38,191 nucleotides of DNA from an uncultured Eubacteriales bacterium (GCA_910583765.1 CAJTYS010000036.1:1-38191), one strand, 5' to 3'. Positions 7,510 to 16,932 are shown, counted from the stretch's first letter. A program made the numbers and translations. The notes: a model not told the origin generated them from the sequence alone.

Positions 7510-7929
7510 ATGAAAAAGGAAACCTGTGGCATATTTATCCATCAGATACACAATGCCATAGAAAAAAGCATGAATAATCAGCTACGGAAACAAGGGCTTA
7601 CCTTTTCACAGATGAATGTACTGATAATACTTATTTCCGTTTCCGAAAAAAGGCTTTCTTTTAAGGAATTGGAAAAGCAGCTGGCGTTGGCGCAATCTAC
7701 TACGGTCGGCTTGATTTCCCGATTAGAGCAAAAAGGCCTAGTATCCATCTATGGAGATCAAGAGGATAAGCGGATTAAATATGCAGAAATAACAGCCTTA
7801 GGCATAAAGTATTGTGAAGAGGCTGAACAGAACATGGAGAGCATGGAAGAAAAACTTGTGGCCTGCCTATCGGAAACGGAAAGAAAGACTTTTTTTTCTT
7901 TGCTGAAAGATGTAAATGACACATTATGA
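7510..7929 (+). CDS. MarR-family transcriptional regulator
   Basis: A 139-residue winged-helix protein. LTFSQMNVLIIL is the first core helix, LSFKELEKQLALAQSTTVGLISRLEQKGLV (residues 54-83) the helix-turn-helix with recognition helix, and GDQEDKRIKYAEITALG the wing. I start at ATG 7510; a TTG three bases earlier is also open, and GGAGGA at 7495-7500 could serve either. The MATE gene follows 99 bases later on the same strand, the usual arrangement of a local repressor with the efflux pump it controls. A short hairpin (TGCCTG/CAGGCA near 7939-7956) and a TATCAATCG direct repeat (7971 and 7985) lie between them. Confidence 0.9.
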   Translation: MKKETCGIFIHQIHNAIEKSMNNQLRKQGLTFSQMNVLIILISVSEKRLSFKELEKQLALAQSTTVGLISRLEQKGLVSIYGDQEDKRIKYAEITALGIKYCEEAEQNMESMEEKLVACLSETERKTFFSLLKDVNDTL

Positions 7930-8028
7930 AAAGTGAATGCCTGAGTTAGAGCAGGCATTAAAACAGGCTATATCAATCGCATACTATCAATCGTAAGAGA
8001 TTAAAATTAAGAAATGGAGGATTTAAAA

Positions 8029-9372
8029 ATGAAGAACAAGAAATCTATGGAATTGTTTCGCAGCGCTCCCGTATCACAAGCTGTGTTGAAAAACACGCTG
8101 CCCGCGATGGCAGCAATGCTTATGGTCTTGGTTTATAATCTGGCGGATACTTTTTTTATCGGTCAGACACATGATGCCTTGCAGGTGGCGGCAGTATCTT
8201 TGGCAACGCCTGTATTTTTGGTATTCATGGCGGTAGGCACCATGTTTGGGGTGGGCGGAACTTCCGTTATATCAAGGGCTATAGGTGAAGGCCGGATTGA
8301 ATACGCAAAAAAGGTATGTTCCTTCTGCATGTGGGGTTCTGTAATTGTCGGGGTGATCATGTCGGCTTGTATGCTTATCTTTATTGAGCCAATCTTATCT
8401 TTGGTGGGCGCAAGCGCCGACACTTGGAATTTAACAAAAACATATCTGATGATTGTCGTATGCTGCGGACCGTTTGTGCTCATTTCTAACTGTTACTCTA
8501 ATGTAGTCAGAACAGAAGGAGAATCGGCAAAAGCTATGATGGGTACGCTGATCGGCAACCTTCTGAATGTGGTTCTTGATCCAATCCTTATTTTGGGGTT
8601 TGGGTGGAACATTGCCGGAGCTGCCATTGCGACAGTGGTTGGAAATGTCGTGGGCGCAGGATATTATATTGCTTATTTTGTTCGAGGGAAATCTTCATTA
8701 AGCGTCAGCATAAAAGATTTTACTGTGAAAAATAAGGTCGCGAGCGCTGTTCTGGCGATTGGCGTGCCCGCCGCCTTAGGCGCTGTGCTTATGAGCGTTT
8801 CGCAAATCATAATCAACAGCCAGATGGCTGAATATGGCGACATGGCAATCGCTGCGATGGGAGTAGCCATGAAAGTGGTTGTCATAACCGGAATGGTTTG
8901 CATGGGGCTTGGACAGGGAACACAGCCAATTTTAGGTTATTGTGTAGGCGCTAAATTGTGGGAACGGTTTCGGAAAGTGTTGAGATTTTCTTTAGTGTTC
9001 GCGTTCCTGCTAAGTGTGGTTCTAACAGGGATTTGCTATTTGTTTACCAATCAGATTGTAAGCGCTTTTCTTACAAACGCGACCGCATTTGGGTATGCGG
9101 TACAGTTTTCAAGGATTTTGCTTACCACAAGTTTTCTGTTTGGGGTGTTTTATGTCCTTACCAATGCGTTGCAGGCTATGGGGGCGGCGACAGCGGCGCT
9201 TGTCATTAATGTGAGCAGACAAGGGATTGTCTTTATTCCTGCTTTATTTATTCTGAAAATGGCTATGGGAATGACTGGGCTGGTGTGGGCGCAGCCTGTG
9301 GCGGATGTCGTTTCTCTGATGGTCGCTTATGCGCTGTATGTGAAAATATCGAAAAAGATGGCGATTCTGTGA
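8029..9372 (+). CDS. MATE-family efflux transporter
   Basis: A 447-residue protein with twelve hydrophobic segments. LPAMAAMLMVLVYNLADTFF near the N-terminus and the repeat-like PAALGAVLMSVSQIIINSQM in the second half are the paired MATE signatures. It should export cationic or drug-like compounds using an ion gradient. I place the start at 8029: GGAGG at 8016-8020 is the ribosome site, and the upstream ATG at 8014 overlaps that site. It is co-oriented with the MarR gene and probably controlled by it. Codon use is A/T-rich compared with the flanking uvr and sigma-54 regions, which hints at acquisition by transfer. Confidence 0.92.
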   Translation: MKNKKSMELFRSAPVSQAVLKNTLPAMAAMLMVLVYNLADTFFIGQTHDALQVAAVSLATPVFLVFMAVGTMFGVGGTSVISRAIGEGRIEYAKKVCSFCMWGSVIVGVIMSACMLIFIEPILSLVGASADTWNLTKTYLMIVVCCGPFVLISNCYSNVVRTEGESAKAMMGTLIGNLLNVVLDPILILGFGWNIAGAAIATVVGNVVGAGYYIAYFVRGKSSLSVSIKDFTVKNKVASAVLAIGVPAALGAVLMSVSQIIINSQMAEYGDMAIAAMGVAMKVVVITGMVCMGLGQGTQPILGYCVGAKLWERFRKVLRFSLVFAFLLSVVLTGICYLFTNQIVSAFLTNATAFGYAVQFSRILLTTSFLFGVFYVLTNALQAMGAATAALVINVSRQGIVFIPALFILKMAMGMTGLVWAQPVADVVSLMVAYALYVKISKKMAIL

Positions 9373-9646
9373 GCAGCTTAGGGGACAGGGATCTATGCGG
9401 CGTATTTAATTCATGTGCTATTGAAGACAATAAAAATGACGAGTATCCACAATGTCTCTGTTTATGAAGGGATCATGAAGATATTACTATAATTTTTGGT
9501 GATTTGTTGATAAAAAATGAAAGAAAACTATGATATGATAAACATAAAAGTTGGTAAAAGAAAAAATACCATGTCCGAAAACAGCGAGAATTTAAGTTGC
9601 GTATGCGATATGATGATATCGTGATCATAGTAAAGGAGGGAAGGCC
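9373..9646 (+). other. Gene-free stretch before the ada-type gene
   Basis: No gene or terminator is seen. A likely promoter is TTGATA (9507-9512), 16 bases, TATGAT (9529-9534). A 35-codon open stretch ends with TAA near 9492, but it has no start or ribosome site and matches nothing I know. AAAGGAGGG precedes the next gene. Confidence 0.4.
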
Positions 9647-11125
9647 ATGGAAGAATCAAAAGATTTCTTATATGCTGCGTTTAAGGCCAAGGACGCACGG
9701 TTTGACGGGCGCTTTTTCGTGGGCATTTCATCAACAAAAATATATTGCCGTCCGGTCTGCCGCACCAAGCAGGCAAAAATGGAGAACTGTACATTCTTTA
9801 CTTCTGCTGCGGAGGCGGAAGCGGCAGGCTTCCGTCCATGTCTTTTGTGCCGCCCGGAACTCGCACCGGGGAATGCCGCAGTGGACGCAAATGCCGTATT
9901 AGCCCATAAAGCGGCCGACTTTTTAGAGGAGAACTGTGGAAGCGGGCAAAGCCTTCCGGAGATCGCCAGGGAACTTGGCTGTACGGACAGGCATCTGCGG
10001 CGTGTTTTTATGGAAGAATATCATGTGTCCCCCATACAATATTTACAGACCTGCCGCCTTCTTCTCGCCAAGAACCTGCTGACAGATACGGCGCTGTCCG
10101 TATTGGATGTGGCCATGGCCGCCGGATTCGGAAGTCTGCGCCGTTTGAACGACTTGTTTCAAAAGCATTATGGGCTTTCCCCTACGGCATTGCGCAAAAA
10201 GGCGGCAGAAGGAAAGAGCCCTGCGGGAGAGGTGACTGTTGGCCTGGGATACCGTCCGCCTTACCGGTGGGAGAAAATAATGGAATTTTTGTCCATGCGT
10301 GCGATTCCTGGTGTCGAAACGGTAAGGGATGGAAGGTATATGCGCACAGTGAGCCTTTTAGATAAAAACGGGGTGAGGCGATACGGCTGGATATCCGTCA
10401 GGAACAATCAGGGAAAAAATATGGTCATGGTTACGCTGAGTGACACGTTGATCCCTGTCCTTCCACAGACACTGGCGCGCGTACGCCGGTTATTTGACCT
10501 GCATTGCAATCCGGATATGGTGGATGAGGCGCTGCAGGATATGAACCGGATTTCTCCCGGCCTGTGGGTTCCCGGAACCCGCGTCCCCGGGTGCTTTGAC
10601 CCTTTTGAAATGTCTGTCTGCGCAATATTGGGGCAGCAGATCACAGTGAAGGCCGCAGGAACACTGGCAGGGAAAATCGTAGAGAATTATGGGAAGCCTG
10701 TTGAAACGGGCGTTCCTGGATTAACGTGCGTCTTTCCTTTGACAGAAGACATTGTACGCTTAGGCGGCCAGACAGAAGAGGGGGATTCTATAGAGGAGTA
10801 TCTGGGAGTGTTGGGCGTGATCGCATCCCGCTCAAGATGTATCCTTGCGCTGGCACGGAATTTGGCTGACGGCACGGTGAAATTGAACCAGTGCGCCGAT
10901 CCGGAAGAAGAAATGAAAAAGCTGATACAGATCAAGGGGATTGGAAACTGGACGGCAAAATATATCGCTATGCGGACGCTTGGGTGGCCGGACGCTTTTC
11001 TGGAAACAGACGCGGGTATCAAAAAGGCACTGCCAGGCTATTCGGAAAAGGAATTGGCAGGGCTATCTGAAAATTGGAGACCATGGCGCAGCTACGCTAC
11101 GGTCAGTCTGTGGAATTCTTTGTAA
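9647..11125 (+). CDS. Ada-AlkA fusion: methylphosphotriester sensor, AraC-type activator and 3-methyladenine glycosylase
   Basis: A 492-residue three-part protein. Residues 1-75 are the Ada zinc domain with Cys34, Cys38, Cys65 and Cys68; Cys34 is the likely methyl acceptor that senses methylphosphotriesters. Residues about 88-185 are an AraC-type double helix-turn-helix. Residues about 200-490 are an AlkA-type HhH-GPD glycosylase, with the hairpin IKGIGNWTAKYIA and the catalytic aspartate in FLETDAGIKK. The fusion is known in other Gram-positive bacteria and lets one protein sense damage, switch on transcription and excise alkylated bases. The methyltransferase gene follows after 11 bases, so the pair forms an adaptive-response operon. 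The AAGGAGG of the next gene overlaps its stop codon. Confidence 0.93.
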   Translation: MEESKDFLYAAFKAKDARFDGRFFVGISSTKIYCRPVCRTKQAKMENCTFFTSAAEAEAAGFRPCLLCRPELAPGNAAVDANAVLAHKAADFLEENCGSGQSLPEIARELGCTDRHLRRVFMEEYHVSPIQYLQTCRLLLAKNLLTDTALSVLDVAMAAGFGSLRRLNDLFQKHYGLSPTALRKKAAEGKSPAGEVTVGLGYRPPYRWEKIMEFLSMRAIPGVETVRDGRYMRTVSLLDKNGVRRYGWISVRNNQGKNMVMVTLSDTLIPVLPQTLARVRRLFDLHCNPDMVDEALQDMNRISPGLWVPGTRVPGCFDPFEMSVCAILGQQITVKAAGTLAGKIVENYGKPVETGVPGLTCVFPLTEDIVRLGGQTEEGDSIEEYLGVLGVIASRSRCILALARNLADGTVKLNQCADPEEEMKKLIQIKGIGNWTAKYIAMRTLGWPDAFLETDAGIKKALPGYSEKELAGLSENWRPWRSYATVSLWNSL

Positions 11126-11136
11126 GGAGGAGAAAC

Positions 11137-11670
11137 ATGCAGTACACATCTACTTACCAGTCGCCCGTGGGCAAAATACTGCTCGCTGCTGATGATATTG
11201 GCTTGACAGGGCTTTGGTTTGACGGGGAGAAGTTTTATGCGGACAGCCTTGATCCGGAGCATGAAGAAAAGGAACTTCCGGTTTTTGGAACCGTAAAGAG
11301 ATGGCTGGATATCTATTTTTCCGGCCGTGAGCCGGATTTCATGCCACCCATACATATGATCGGCACACCTTTTAGGCTCATCGTATGGAAATTCCTGCTC
11401 CAGATCCCATATGGGGAAACAATCACTTATGGGGAACTGGCAAAAATGGTAGCGAAGGAAAAAGGAATCGCCCATATGTCCGCGCAGGCGGTAGGCGGCG
11501 CCGTAGGGCATAATGAAATATCCATCATCGTCCCCTGCCACCGCGTGGTCGGTTCAGATGGAAGCCTGACAGGATATGCGGGAGGAGTGGATAAAAAAGA
11601 GAAGCTTCTTTCGCTGGAAGGCGCAGACATGGAAAACTTTTTTGTTCCCACAAAAGGGACAGCTTTATAA
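11137..11670 (+). CDS. ogt: Methylated-DNA--protein-cysteine methyltransferase
   Basis: A 177-residue protein with the suicide active site VPCHRVVG, followed by SLTGYAGG, and the arginine-finger/HTH region upstream (FRLIVWKFLLQIPYGETITY). It moves the methyl group of O6-methylguanine to its own cysteine. AAGGAGG at 11124-11130 gives the start at 11137; a longer open frame upstream lies inside the ada-alkA gene and has no ribosome site. It is the second gene of the alkylation-repair operon, which ends at the terminator at 11734. Confidence 0.93.
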   Translation: MQYTSTYQSPVGKILLAADDIGLTGLWFDGEKFYADSLDPEHEEKELPVFGTVKRWLDIYFSGREPDFMPPIHMIGTPFRLIVWKFLLQIPYGETITYGELAKMVAKEKGIAHMSAQAVGGAVGHNEISIIVPCHRVVGSDGSLTGYAGGVDKKEKLLSLEGADMENFFVPTKGTAL

Positions 11671-11733
11671 GCGATGGGAGGCTGAAGAGACAATACAAGG
11701 AAAGAAAAAATTGAAGCCAGGTGGCTGTTATCA

Positions 11734-11781
11734 AAAAAGTACAGAACAAATGTTCATTTTGCTCTGTACTTTTTATTTTTT
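11734..11781 (+). terminator. Terminator of the ada-ogt operon, containing the LexA box
   Basis: Twelve-base arms (AAAAAGTACAGA with TCTGTACTTTTT) close a loop that itself folds as AAATG-tt-CATTT, followed by ATTTTTT. The apical part is the LexA site of uvrB. Confidence 0.8.
11744..11755 (+). promoter_or_regulatory. LexA (SOS) box upstream of uvrB
   Basis: GAACAAATGTTC is an exact match to the Gram-positive LexA consensus GAAC-N4-GTTC. It lies just upstream of the likely uvrB promoter, consistent with damage-inducible nucleotide excision repair. Confidence 0.8.
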
Positions 11782-11793
11782 CTGTGCTAGAAT
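11765..11793 (+). promoter_or_regulatory. Probable uvrB promoter
   Basis: TAGAAT at 11788-11793 is a good -10; the -35 at 17 bases (TGTACT) is weak and lies within the terminator arm. Confidence 0.45.
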
Positions 11794-11852
11794 ACCAGAT
11801 AGCAAAGCAATCGCGGCAGCGGAAATTTTCATCAAAAGCGGAGGTACAAGAG

Positions 11853-13835
11853 ATGCGGGAACAACGGCTTTTCAAGATCGCTTCGGAATTCGCGCCCATG
11901 GGCGACCAGCCTCAGGCTATCGACAAACTGGCAAAGGGCGTTCTAGCGGGCAAGGAACATCAGACTTTGATGGGAGTCACTGGCTCTGGGAAGACCTTTA
12001 CCATGGCCAACATCATCGAGAGGGTGCAGAAACCCACATTGGTCATCAGCCACAACAAGACCCTGGCGGCCCAGCTCCACGGGGAATTCAAAGAATTTTT
12101 TCCAGACAACGCAGTAGAGTATTTCGTCTCCTACTATGATTATTATCAGCCGGAAGCTTACGTGCCGTCCACGGACACTTATATTGAAAAGGATTCGGAC
12201 ATCAATGAAGAGATCGAAAAGTTGCGTCACTCGGCCACAGCAGCCCTGTCAGAGCGGACGGATGTGATCATTGTTGCCAGCGTTTCCTGCATTTACGGCT
12301 TGGGGAGCCCGGTGGATTACGAAAATCAGGTGCTGTCTCTGCGTCCTGGCATGGAAAAGGACAGGCAGGAGATCCTGCGAAAGCTGGTGGACATCCAGTA
12401 CACGAGAAACGACATGGGTTTCACCAGAGGGACATTTCGAGTCAGGGGAGACATTATCGATATTTTCCCAGCAGGAGCGGAAAGTGCGGTGCGCATTGAA
12501 CTCTTTGGTGATGAAGTGGAAACCATCAAAGAGATCAATCCTGTGACAGGAGAGATTCTGGGTCTGCGAAAGCATGTGGCAGTTTATCCGGCCTCCCATT
12601 ACGTGACCACCAAAGAAAATATCGAGCGGGCGGCCATGACCATAACAGAGGAGCTAAAGGAGCGGACCCAGTGGTTCAAAGATCGGGGAAAACTATTGGA
12701 AGCACAGCGAATCGACCAGCGGACCAGATACGACATCGAAATGCTGCGGGAGATCGGCAGCTGCAAGGGCATTGAGAATTATTCCCGCCACCTCAACGGC
12801 CTGCCGCCTGGAAACCGGCCTTATACCCTCATTGACTATTTTCCAGATGATTTCCTGATCATGATCGATGAATCCCACGTCATGCTGCCGCAATTGCGTG
12901 CCATGTACGCAGGGGACCGTTCCAGGAAAAGCTCTCTAGTGGAATACGGGTTTCGCCTGCCTTCGGCTCTGGACAACAGACCGCTCCAGTTTGAGGAGTT
13001 CCAAGGACTGGCGCACCAGTGCGTATACGTCAGCGCCACGCCAGGGCCTTATGAAAAGGAAAAGAGCGGCGGCATCACCGCCGAGCAAGTCATCCGACCA
13101 ACCGGTCTTTTGGACCCGAAGATTCAGATACAAAGAAGCGAAGGGCAGATTGATCATCTCATCGGCGAGATCAACAAGACCACGGAAAAAGGGGAAAAGG
13201 TGCTGGTGACTACGCTGACGAAAAAAATGGCGGAGAGCCTGACGGATTATCTGAAAAACGCCGGCATCAGGGTCCGGTATCTTCACTCAGAAGTGGACAC
13301 CCTGGAACGAATGGAGATCCTCAGAGACTTGCGAATGGATGTGTTTGACGTGCTAGTGGGAATCAATCTCCTGCGGGAAGGGTTGGATATCCCGGAAGTT
13401 TCCCTGGTCGCCATTTTAGACGCAGACAAAGAAGGATTCCTGCGAACGGAAACTTCCCTAATCCAGACCATCGGCAGGGCAGCCCGCCATGCGGAAGGCA
13501 GAGTCATCATGTACGCAGACAGCATCAGCCCCGCTATGAAAGTTTCCATCGAAGAAACAGAGCGGAGAAGGGCCATTCAGGACGCGTACAACAAAGAACA
13601 CGGGATCACGCCAAAGACCATCAAGAAATCTGTGCGAGATGTGATCGAAGCCACAAAAGCGGCGGAAGACGCGGACAAGTACCAGGGCAAGAGTCCATTG
13701 GAGCTGACAAAGAAAGAACTGGCCGCTTATGTAAAGAAACTGGAGAAAGAAATGAAGCAGGCGGCCGCGGATTTGCAGTTTGAGCGGGCAGCCATGCTGC
13801 GAGACCAGATCTTTGAATATAAAGTGAAATTATAG
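11853..13835 (+). CDS. uvrB: Excinuclease ABC subunit B
   Basis: A 660-residue helicase-like subunit of nucleotide excision repair, of normal family length. Walker A is GVTGSGKT at 41-48; the DNA-clamping beta-hairpin region YYDYYQPEAYVPSTDTYIEK follows near residues 92-111; IDESHVML is the helicase motif II; and the C-terminal UVR domain (DLQFERAAMLRDQI) binds UvrA and UvrC. GGAGGT at 11840 decides the start; the open frame extends upstream into the terminator region without a ribosome site. It is followed after 12 bases by uvrA, and a LexA box precedes it. Confidence 0.98.
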   Translation: MREQRLFKIASEFAPMGDQPQAIDKLAKGVLAGKEHQTLMGVTGSGKTFTMANIIERVQKPTLVISHNKTLAAQLHGEFKEFFPDNAVEYFVSYYDYYQPEAYVPSTDTYIEKDSDINEEIEKLRHSATAALSERTDVIIVASVSCIYGLGSPVDYENQVLSLRPGMEKDRQEILRKLVDIQYTRNDMGFTRGTFRVRGDIIDIFPAGAESAVRIELFGDEVETIKEINPVTGEILGLRKHVAVYPASHYVTTKENIERAAMTITEELKERTQWFKDRGKLLEAQRIDQRTRYDIEMLREIGSCKGIENYSRHLNGLPPGNRPYTLIDYFPDDFLIMIDESHVMLPQLRAMYAGDRSRKSSLVEYGFRLPSALDNRPLQFEEFQGLAHQCVYVSATPGPYEKEKSGGITAEQVIRPTGLLDPKIQIQRSEGQIDHLIGEINKTTEKGEKVLVTTLTKKMAESLTDYLKNAGIRVRYLHSEVDTLERMEILRDLRMDVFDVLVGINLLREGLDIPEVSLVAILDADKEGFLRTETSLIQTIGRAARHAEGRVIMYADSISPAMKVSIEETERRRAIQDAYNKEHGITPKTIKKSVRDVIEATKAAEDADKYQGKSPLELTKKELAAYVKKLEKEMKQAAADLQFERAAMLRDQIFEYKVKL

Positions 13836-13847
13836 CGAGGGAGAGAA

Positions 13848-16685
13848 ATGGCAAAAGACATTTATATAAAAGGAGCAAACGAAAACAATTTAAAAAACAT
13901 TGATGTGACCATTCCCAGGGACAAGATGGTGGTGCTCACAGGGCTTTCTGGCTCAGGTAAATCATCGCTGGCCTTTGACACCATTTACGCAGAAGGGCAG
14001 CGGCGGTACGTGGAAAGCCTGTCAGCCTACGCCCGTCAGTTTCTGGGCCAGATGGAAAAGCCCAACGTGGACTATATCGAAGGGCTTTCGCCGGCTATTT
14101 CCATTGACCAGAAGACCACCAGCAAAAACCCTAGATCCACGGTAGGGACGGTAACGGAAATCTACGACTATCTCAGGCTCATGTACGCCAGGATCGGCAT
14201 TCCCCATTGCCCGGTGTGCGGCAAAGAAATTTCCAGCCAGTCCGTGGATCAGATCGTGGACACCCTCATGTCCCTGGGACAAGGGACCAGGATCACCATG
14301 CTGGGGCCAGTGGTGCGCCAGCGAAAAGGAGAGCATGAAAAAATCATTGAGCGGATCAGAAAAGAAGGCTTTACCAGAGCCAGGATCGATGGCGAGATCC
14401 TTCAGATCAATGAAGAGGAAGTGAAGCTGGAAAAGCAGCAAAAGCACACCATTGAGATCGTAGTGGACCGGATCATTGTCAAGGAAGGAGCAGAGAGCCG
14501 TCTGGCAGAGGCCTGCGAGCTGGCCATTTCCCATGGTGACGGTCTGGTAGTGGCTCATGTCAAGCAGGGGGACAAAGAGGAAGACCGGATTTTCAGCACC
14601 AGTCTGGCCTGCCCAGAGCATGGGATCAGCATCGCGGAATTGGAGCCCCGCATGTTTTCCTTCAACAATCCCTATGGAGCCTGCCCAGACTGCAATGGCC
14701 TGGGATTCAGCGAAAGGATCGATCCTGACCTGATCATCACGGATCAGGACAAGAGCATCCCTGGAGGCTGTTTGTCAGCCATCTTCGCATCCATGGAATT
14801 CTCCGGGTATTACAGGCAGCTCATCGACGCGCTGGCAGAATATCATAAAGTGGATATTCACACGCCTTACAAGGATTTGCCGAAAAAATTCAAGAAGGAG
14901 CTGCTCTACGGCACAGGGAACCGTCATTTAAAATACTATTACAAGAGCCGGAGCAACGGTTCCGAATCCTACAGGGACCATCCCTTTGAAGGCGTGATCA
15001 ACAATCTGGAGCGGCGCTATCGGGAGACCAACTCGGATTTCATCAAAGATAAGATGAGAAAATACATGACCATCACCCCTTGCGAGACATGCGGCGGCAG
15101 GCGGCTGCGGCCAGAGATCCTGGCAGTCACCGTAGGAGACAAGAACATCGCCCAGCTTTGCGACCTTTCGGTGCGGGAGGCCCTCCAGTTCGTGAACGCG
15201 CTGGAGCTTTCGCAGCGGCAGATGATGATCGCCAATCAGATTTTGAAAGAAATCAAAGCCAGGCTCAGCTTCCTTATTGACGTGGGGCTGGATTATCTGA
15301 CACTTTCCCGATCATCGGGAACCCTTTCAGGCGGCGAGTCCCAGCGGATCCGTTTGGCTACTCAGATCGGTTCCGGTTTGGTGGGAGTCCTGTACATTTT
15401 GGACGAGCCAAGCATTGGCCTGCATCAAAAGGACAACGAAAAGCTGCTGGCCACCCTGCGGCATCTGACGGACATTGGGAATACCCTGATCGTGGTAGAA
15501 CATGACGAGGACACCATGTACGCCGCGGACCAGATCATTGACATTGGGCCGGGAGCCGGAGTCCATGGCGGTGAACTGGTGGCCCAGGGGACGGTGGAAG
15601 ACATCAAAAAGAGCGATAGATCCCTGACCGGCCAGTACTTGAGCGGCATGAAACAAGTAGAAGTGCCGAAACAGCGCAGGGAGGGGAACGGTCTGGAAAT
15701 TCAGATCAAAGGTGCGGCGGAAAACAACCTGAAAAACATCGATGTGACCTTCCCTCTGGGGAAAATGGTCTGCGTCACAGGCGTTTCCGGGTCTGGAAAG
15801 AGCAGCTTGATCAACGAGATTCTCTACAAAGGAGCTGCAGCTGAGACAAACGGTTTGAAAGAAAAAGCCGGTACGCATAAAAAGATCATTGGTCTGGAAA
15901 ACATCGACAAGGTCATTGATATCAACCAGTCGCCCATTGGCCGCACGCCTAGATCCAATCCAGCCACCTACACAGGCGTTTTCACGGCGATTCGGGATCT
16001 CTTTGCCCAGACGCAAGAGGCAAAGCTGCGGGGTTATGAAAAAGGCAGGTTCAGCTTCAATGTAAAGGGCGGCAGGTGCGAAGCCTGCAGCGGAGACGGC
16101 ATCATCAAGATTGAGATGCATTTCCTGCCGGATGTTTACGTACCATGTGAAGTCTGCAAGGGCAAGCGGTACAACCGAGAGACCCTGGAAGTCAAATACA
16201 AGGGCAAGAACATCTTTGATGTGCTGGACATGAACGTGGATGAAGCCTTGGAATTTTTTCAAAACATTCCGTCTATCGCCAGACAGCTGGAAACTTTGGA
16301 ACAGGTGGGTCTGGGCTACATCAAACTGGGCCAGCCTTCCACCCAGCTTTCAGGAGGCGAAGCCCAGAGGATCAAGCTTGCATCGGAGCTTTCTAAAAGA
16401 AGCACGGGAAAAACCCTATATATTCTGGACGAGCCTACCACAGGCCTTCATTTCGCAGACGTGGACAAGCTGCTGCAAGTGCTGGACAAGCTGGTGGACA
16501 ATGGCAACACAGTAGTGGTGATCGAACATAATTTGGATGTGATCAAGCGGGCGGACCATATCATTGATCTGGGGCCGGACGGTGGGTTCCGGGGAGGAAC
16601 CATCGTTGCCCAGGGAACGCCGGAAGAAGTCGCGAAAGCAGAAGGCTCTTATACCGGAGAATTTTTGCGCAAAGTACTGCGATAA
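13848..16685 (+). CDS. uvrA: Excinuclease ABC subunit A
   Basis: A 945-residue tandem ABC ATPase that recognises DNA damage and loads UvrB. It has Walker A motifs GLSGSGKSSLAF (residues 32 on) and GVSGSGKSSL in the second half, signatures LSGGESQRIRLA and LSGGEAQRIKLA, and the second zinc module CEACSGDG ... CEVCKGKRY. The first zinc module is represented by CPEHG and CPDCNGLG. The length is normal. GGGAGAG precedes the ATG, and the gene follows uvrB after 12 bases, so both should be LexA-controlled. Confidence 0.98.
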   Translation: MAKDIYIKGANENNLKNIDVTIPRDKMVVLTGLSGSGKSSLAFDTIYAEGQRRYVESLSAYARQFLGQMEKPNVDYIEGLSPAISIDQKTTSKNPRSTVGTVTEIYDYLRLMYARIGIPHCPVCGKEISSQSVDQIVDTLMSLGQGTRITMLGPVVRQRKGEHEKIIERIRKEGFTRARIDGEILQINEEEVKLEKQQKHTIEIVVDRIIVKEGAESRLAEACELAISHGDGLVVAHVKQGDKEEDRIFSTSLACPEHGISIAELEPRMFSFNNPYGACPDCNGLGFSERIDPDLIITDQDKSIPGGCLSAIFASMEFSGYYRQLIDALAEYHKVDIHTPYKDLPKKFKKELLYGTGNRHLKYYYKSRSNGSESYRDHPFEGVINNLERRYRETNSDFIKDKMRKYMTITPCETCGGRRLRPEILAVTVGDKNIAQLCDLSVREALQFVNALELSQRQMMIANQILKEIKARLSFLIDVGLDYLTLSRSSGTLSGGESQRIRLATQIGSGLVGVLYILDEPSIGLHQKDNEKLLATLRHLTDIGNTLIVVEHDEDTMYAADQIIDIGPGAGVHGGELVAQGTVEDIKKSDRSLTGQYLSGMKQVEVPKQRREGNGLEIQIKGAAENNLKNIDVTFPLGKMVCVTGVSGSGKSSLINEILYKGAAAETNGLKEKAGTHKKIIGLENIDKVIDINQSPIGRTPRSNPATYTGVFTAIRDLFAQTQEAKLRGYEKGRFSFNVKGGRCEACSGDGIIKIEMHFLPDVYVPCEVCKGKRYNRETLEVKYKGKNIFDVLDMNVDEALEFFQNIPSIARQLETLEQVGLGYIKLGQPSTQLSGGEAQRIKLASELSKRSTGKTLYILDEPTTGLHFADVDKLLQVLDKLVDNGNTVVVIEHNLDVIKRADHIIDLGPDGGFRGGTIVAQGTPEEVAKAEGSYTGEFLRKVLR

Positions 16686-16886
16686 AGGGATGCGGTTGTG
16701 ATGTTACAACTTGTGTTTCAAGAATGAACCTGGGATCACAGGAGTTCTGAAAATTCAAAAATGTTGAAACGCCAATAAAAGGTACGAAAAAAACAGCAAT
16801 TTGGTATTGATTTTATAGCACATAAATGTTTCAAATTTGAAATTACTAAAAAGTAAATCGTGGGCATTGAAAGCGTGAAGCAAAGA

Positions 16887-16913
16887 AACCGTTGAAATTT
16901 CAACGGTTTTTTT
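16887..16913 (+). terminator. Intrinsic terminator downstream of uvrA, abutting a sigma-54 promoter
   Basis: AACCGTTGAAA pairs perfectly with TTTCAACGGTT and is followed by a T-run. Its 16-base centre CGTTGAAATTTCAACG recurs in the terminator after ssrA. Confidence 0.75.
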
Positions 16914-16916
16914 CTT

Positions 16917-16932
16917 TGGCACAAATGTTGCT
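16917..16932 (+). promoter_or_regulatory. Sigma-54 promoter of the transporter-amidohydrolase operon
   Basis: TGGCAC-AAATG-TTGCT is an exact match to the -24/-12 consensus with correct spacing. The start should lie near 16944, about 40 bases before the first gene. Confidence 0.85.

Noticed and set aside
9570..9640. Possible Ada-binding box before the ada-alkA gene
   Set aside because: TTGCGTATGCGA only faintly resembles part of the enterobacterial Ada box and is not enough to call a site.
11721..11852. Upstream extension of uvrB
   Set aside because: The stretch lies in the terminator and promoter; GGAGGT at 11840 and family length fix the start at 11853.
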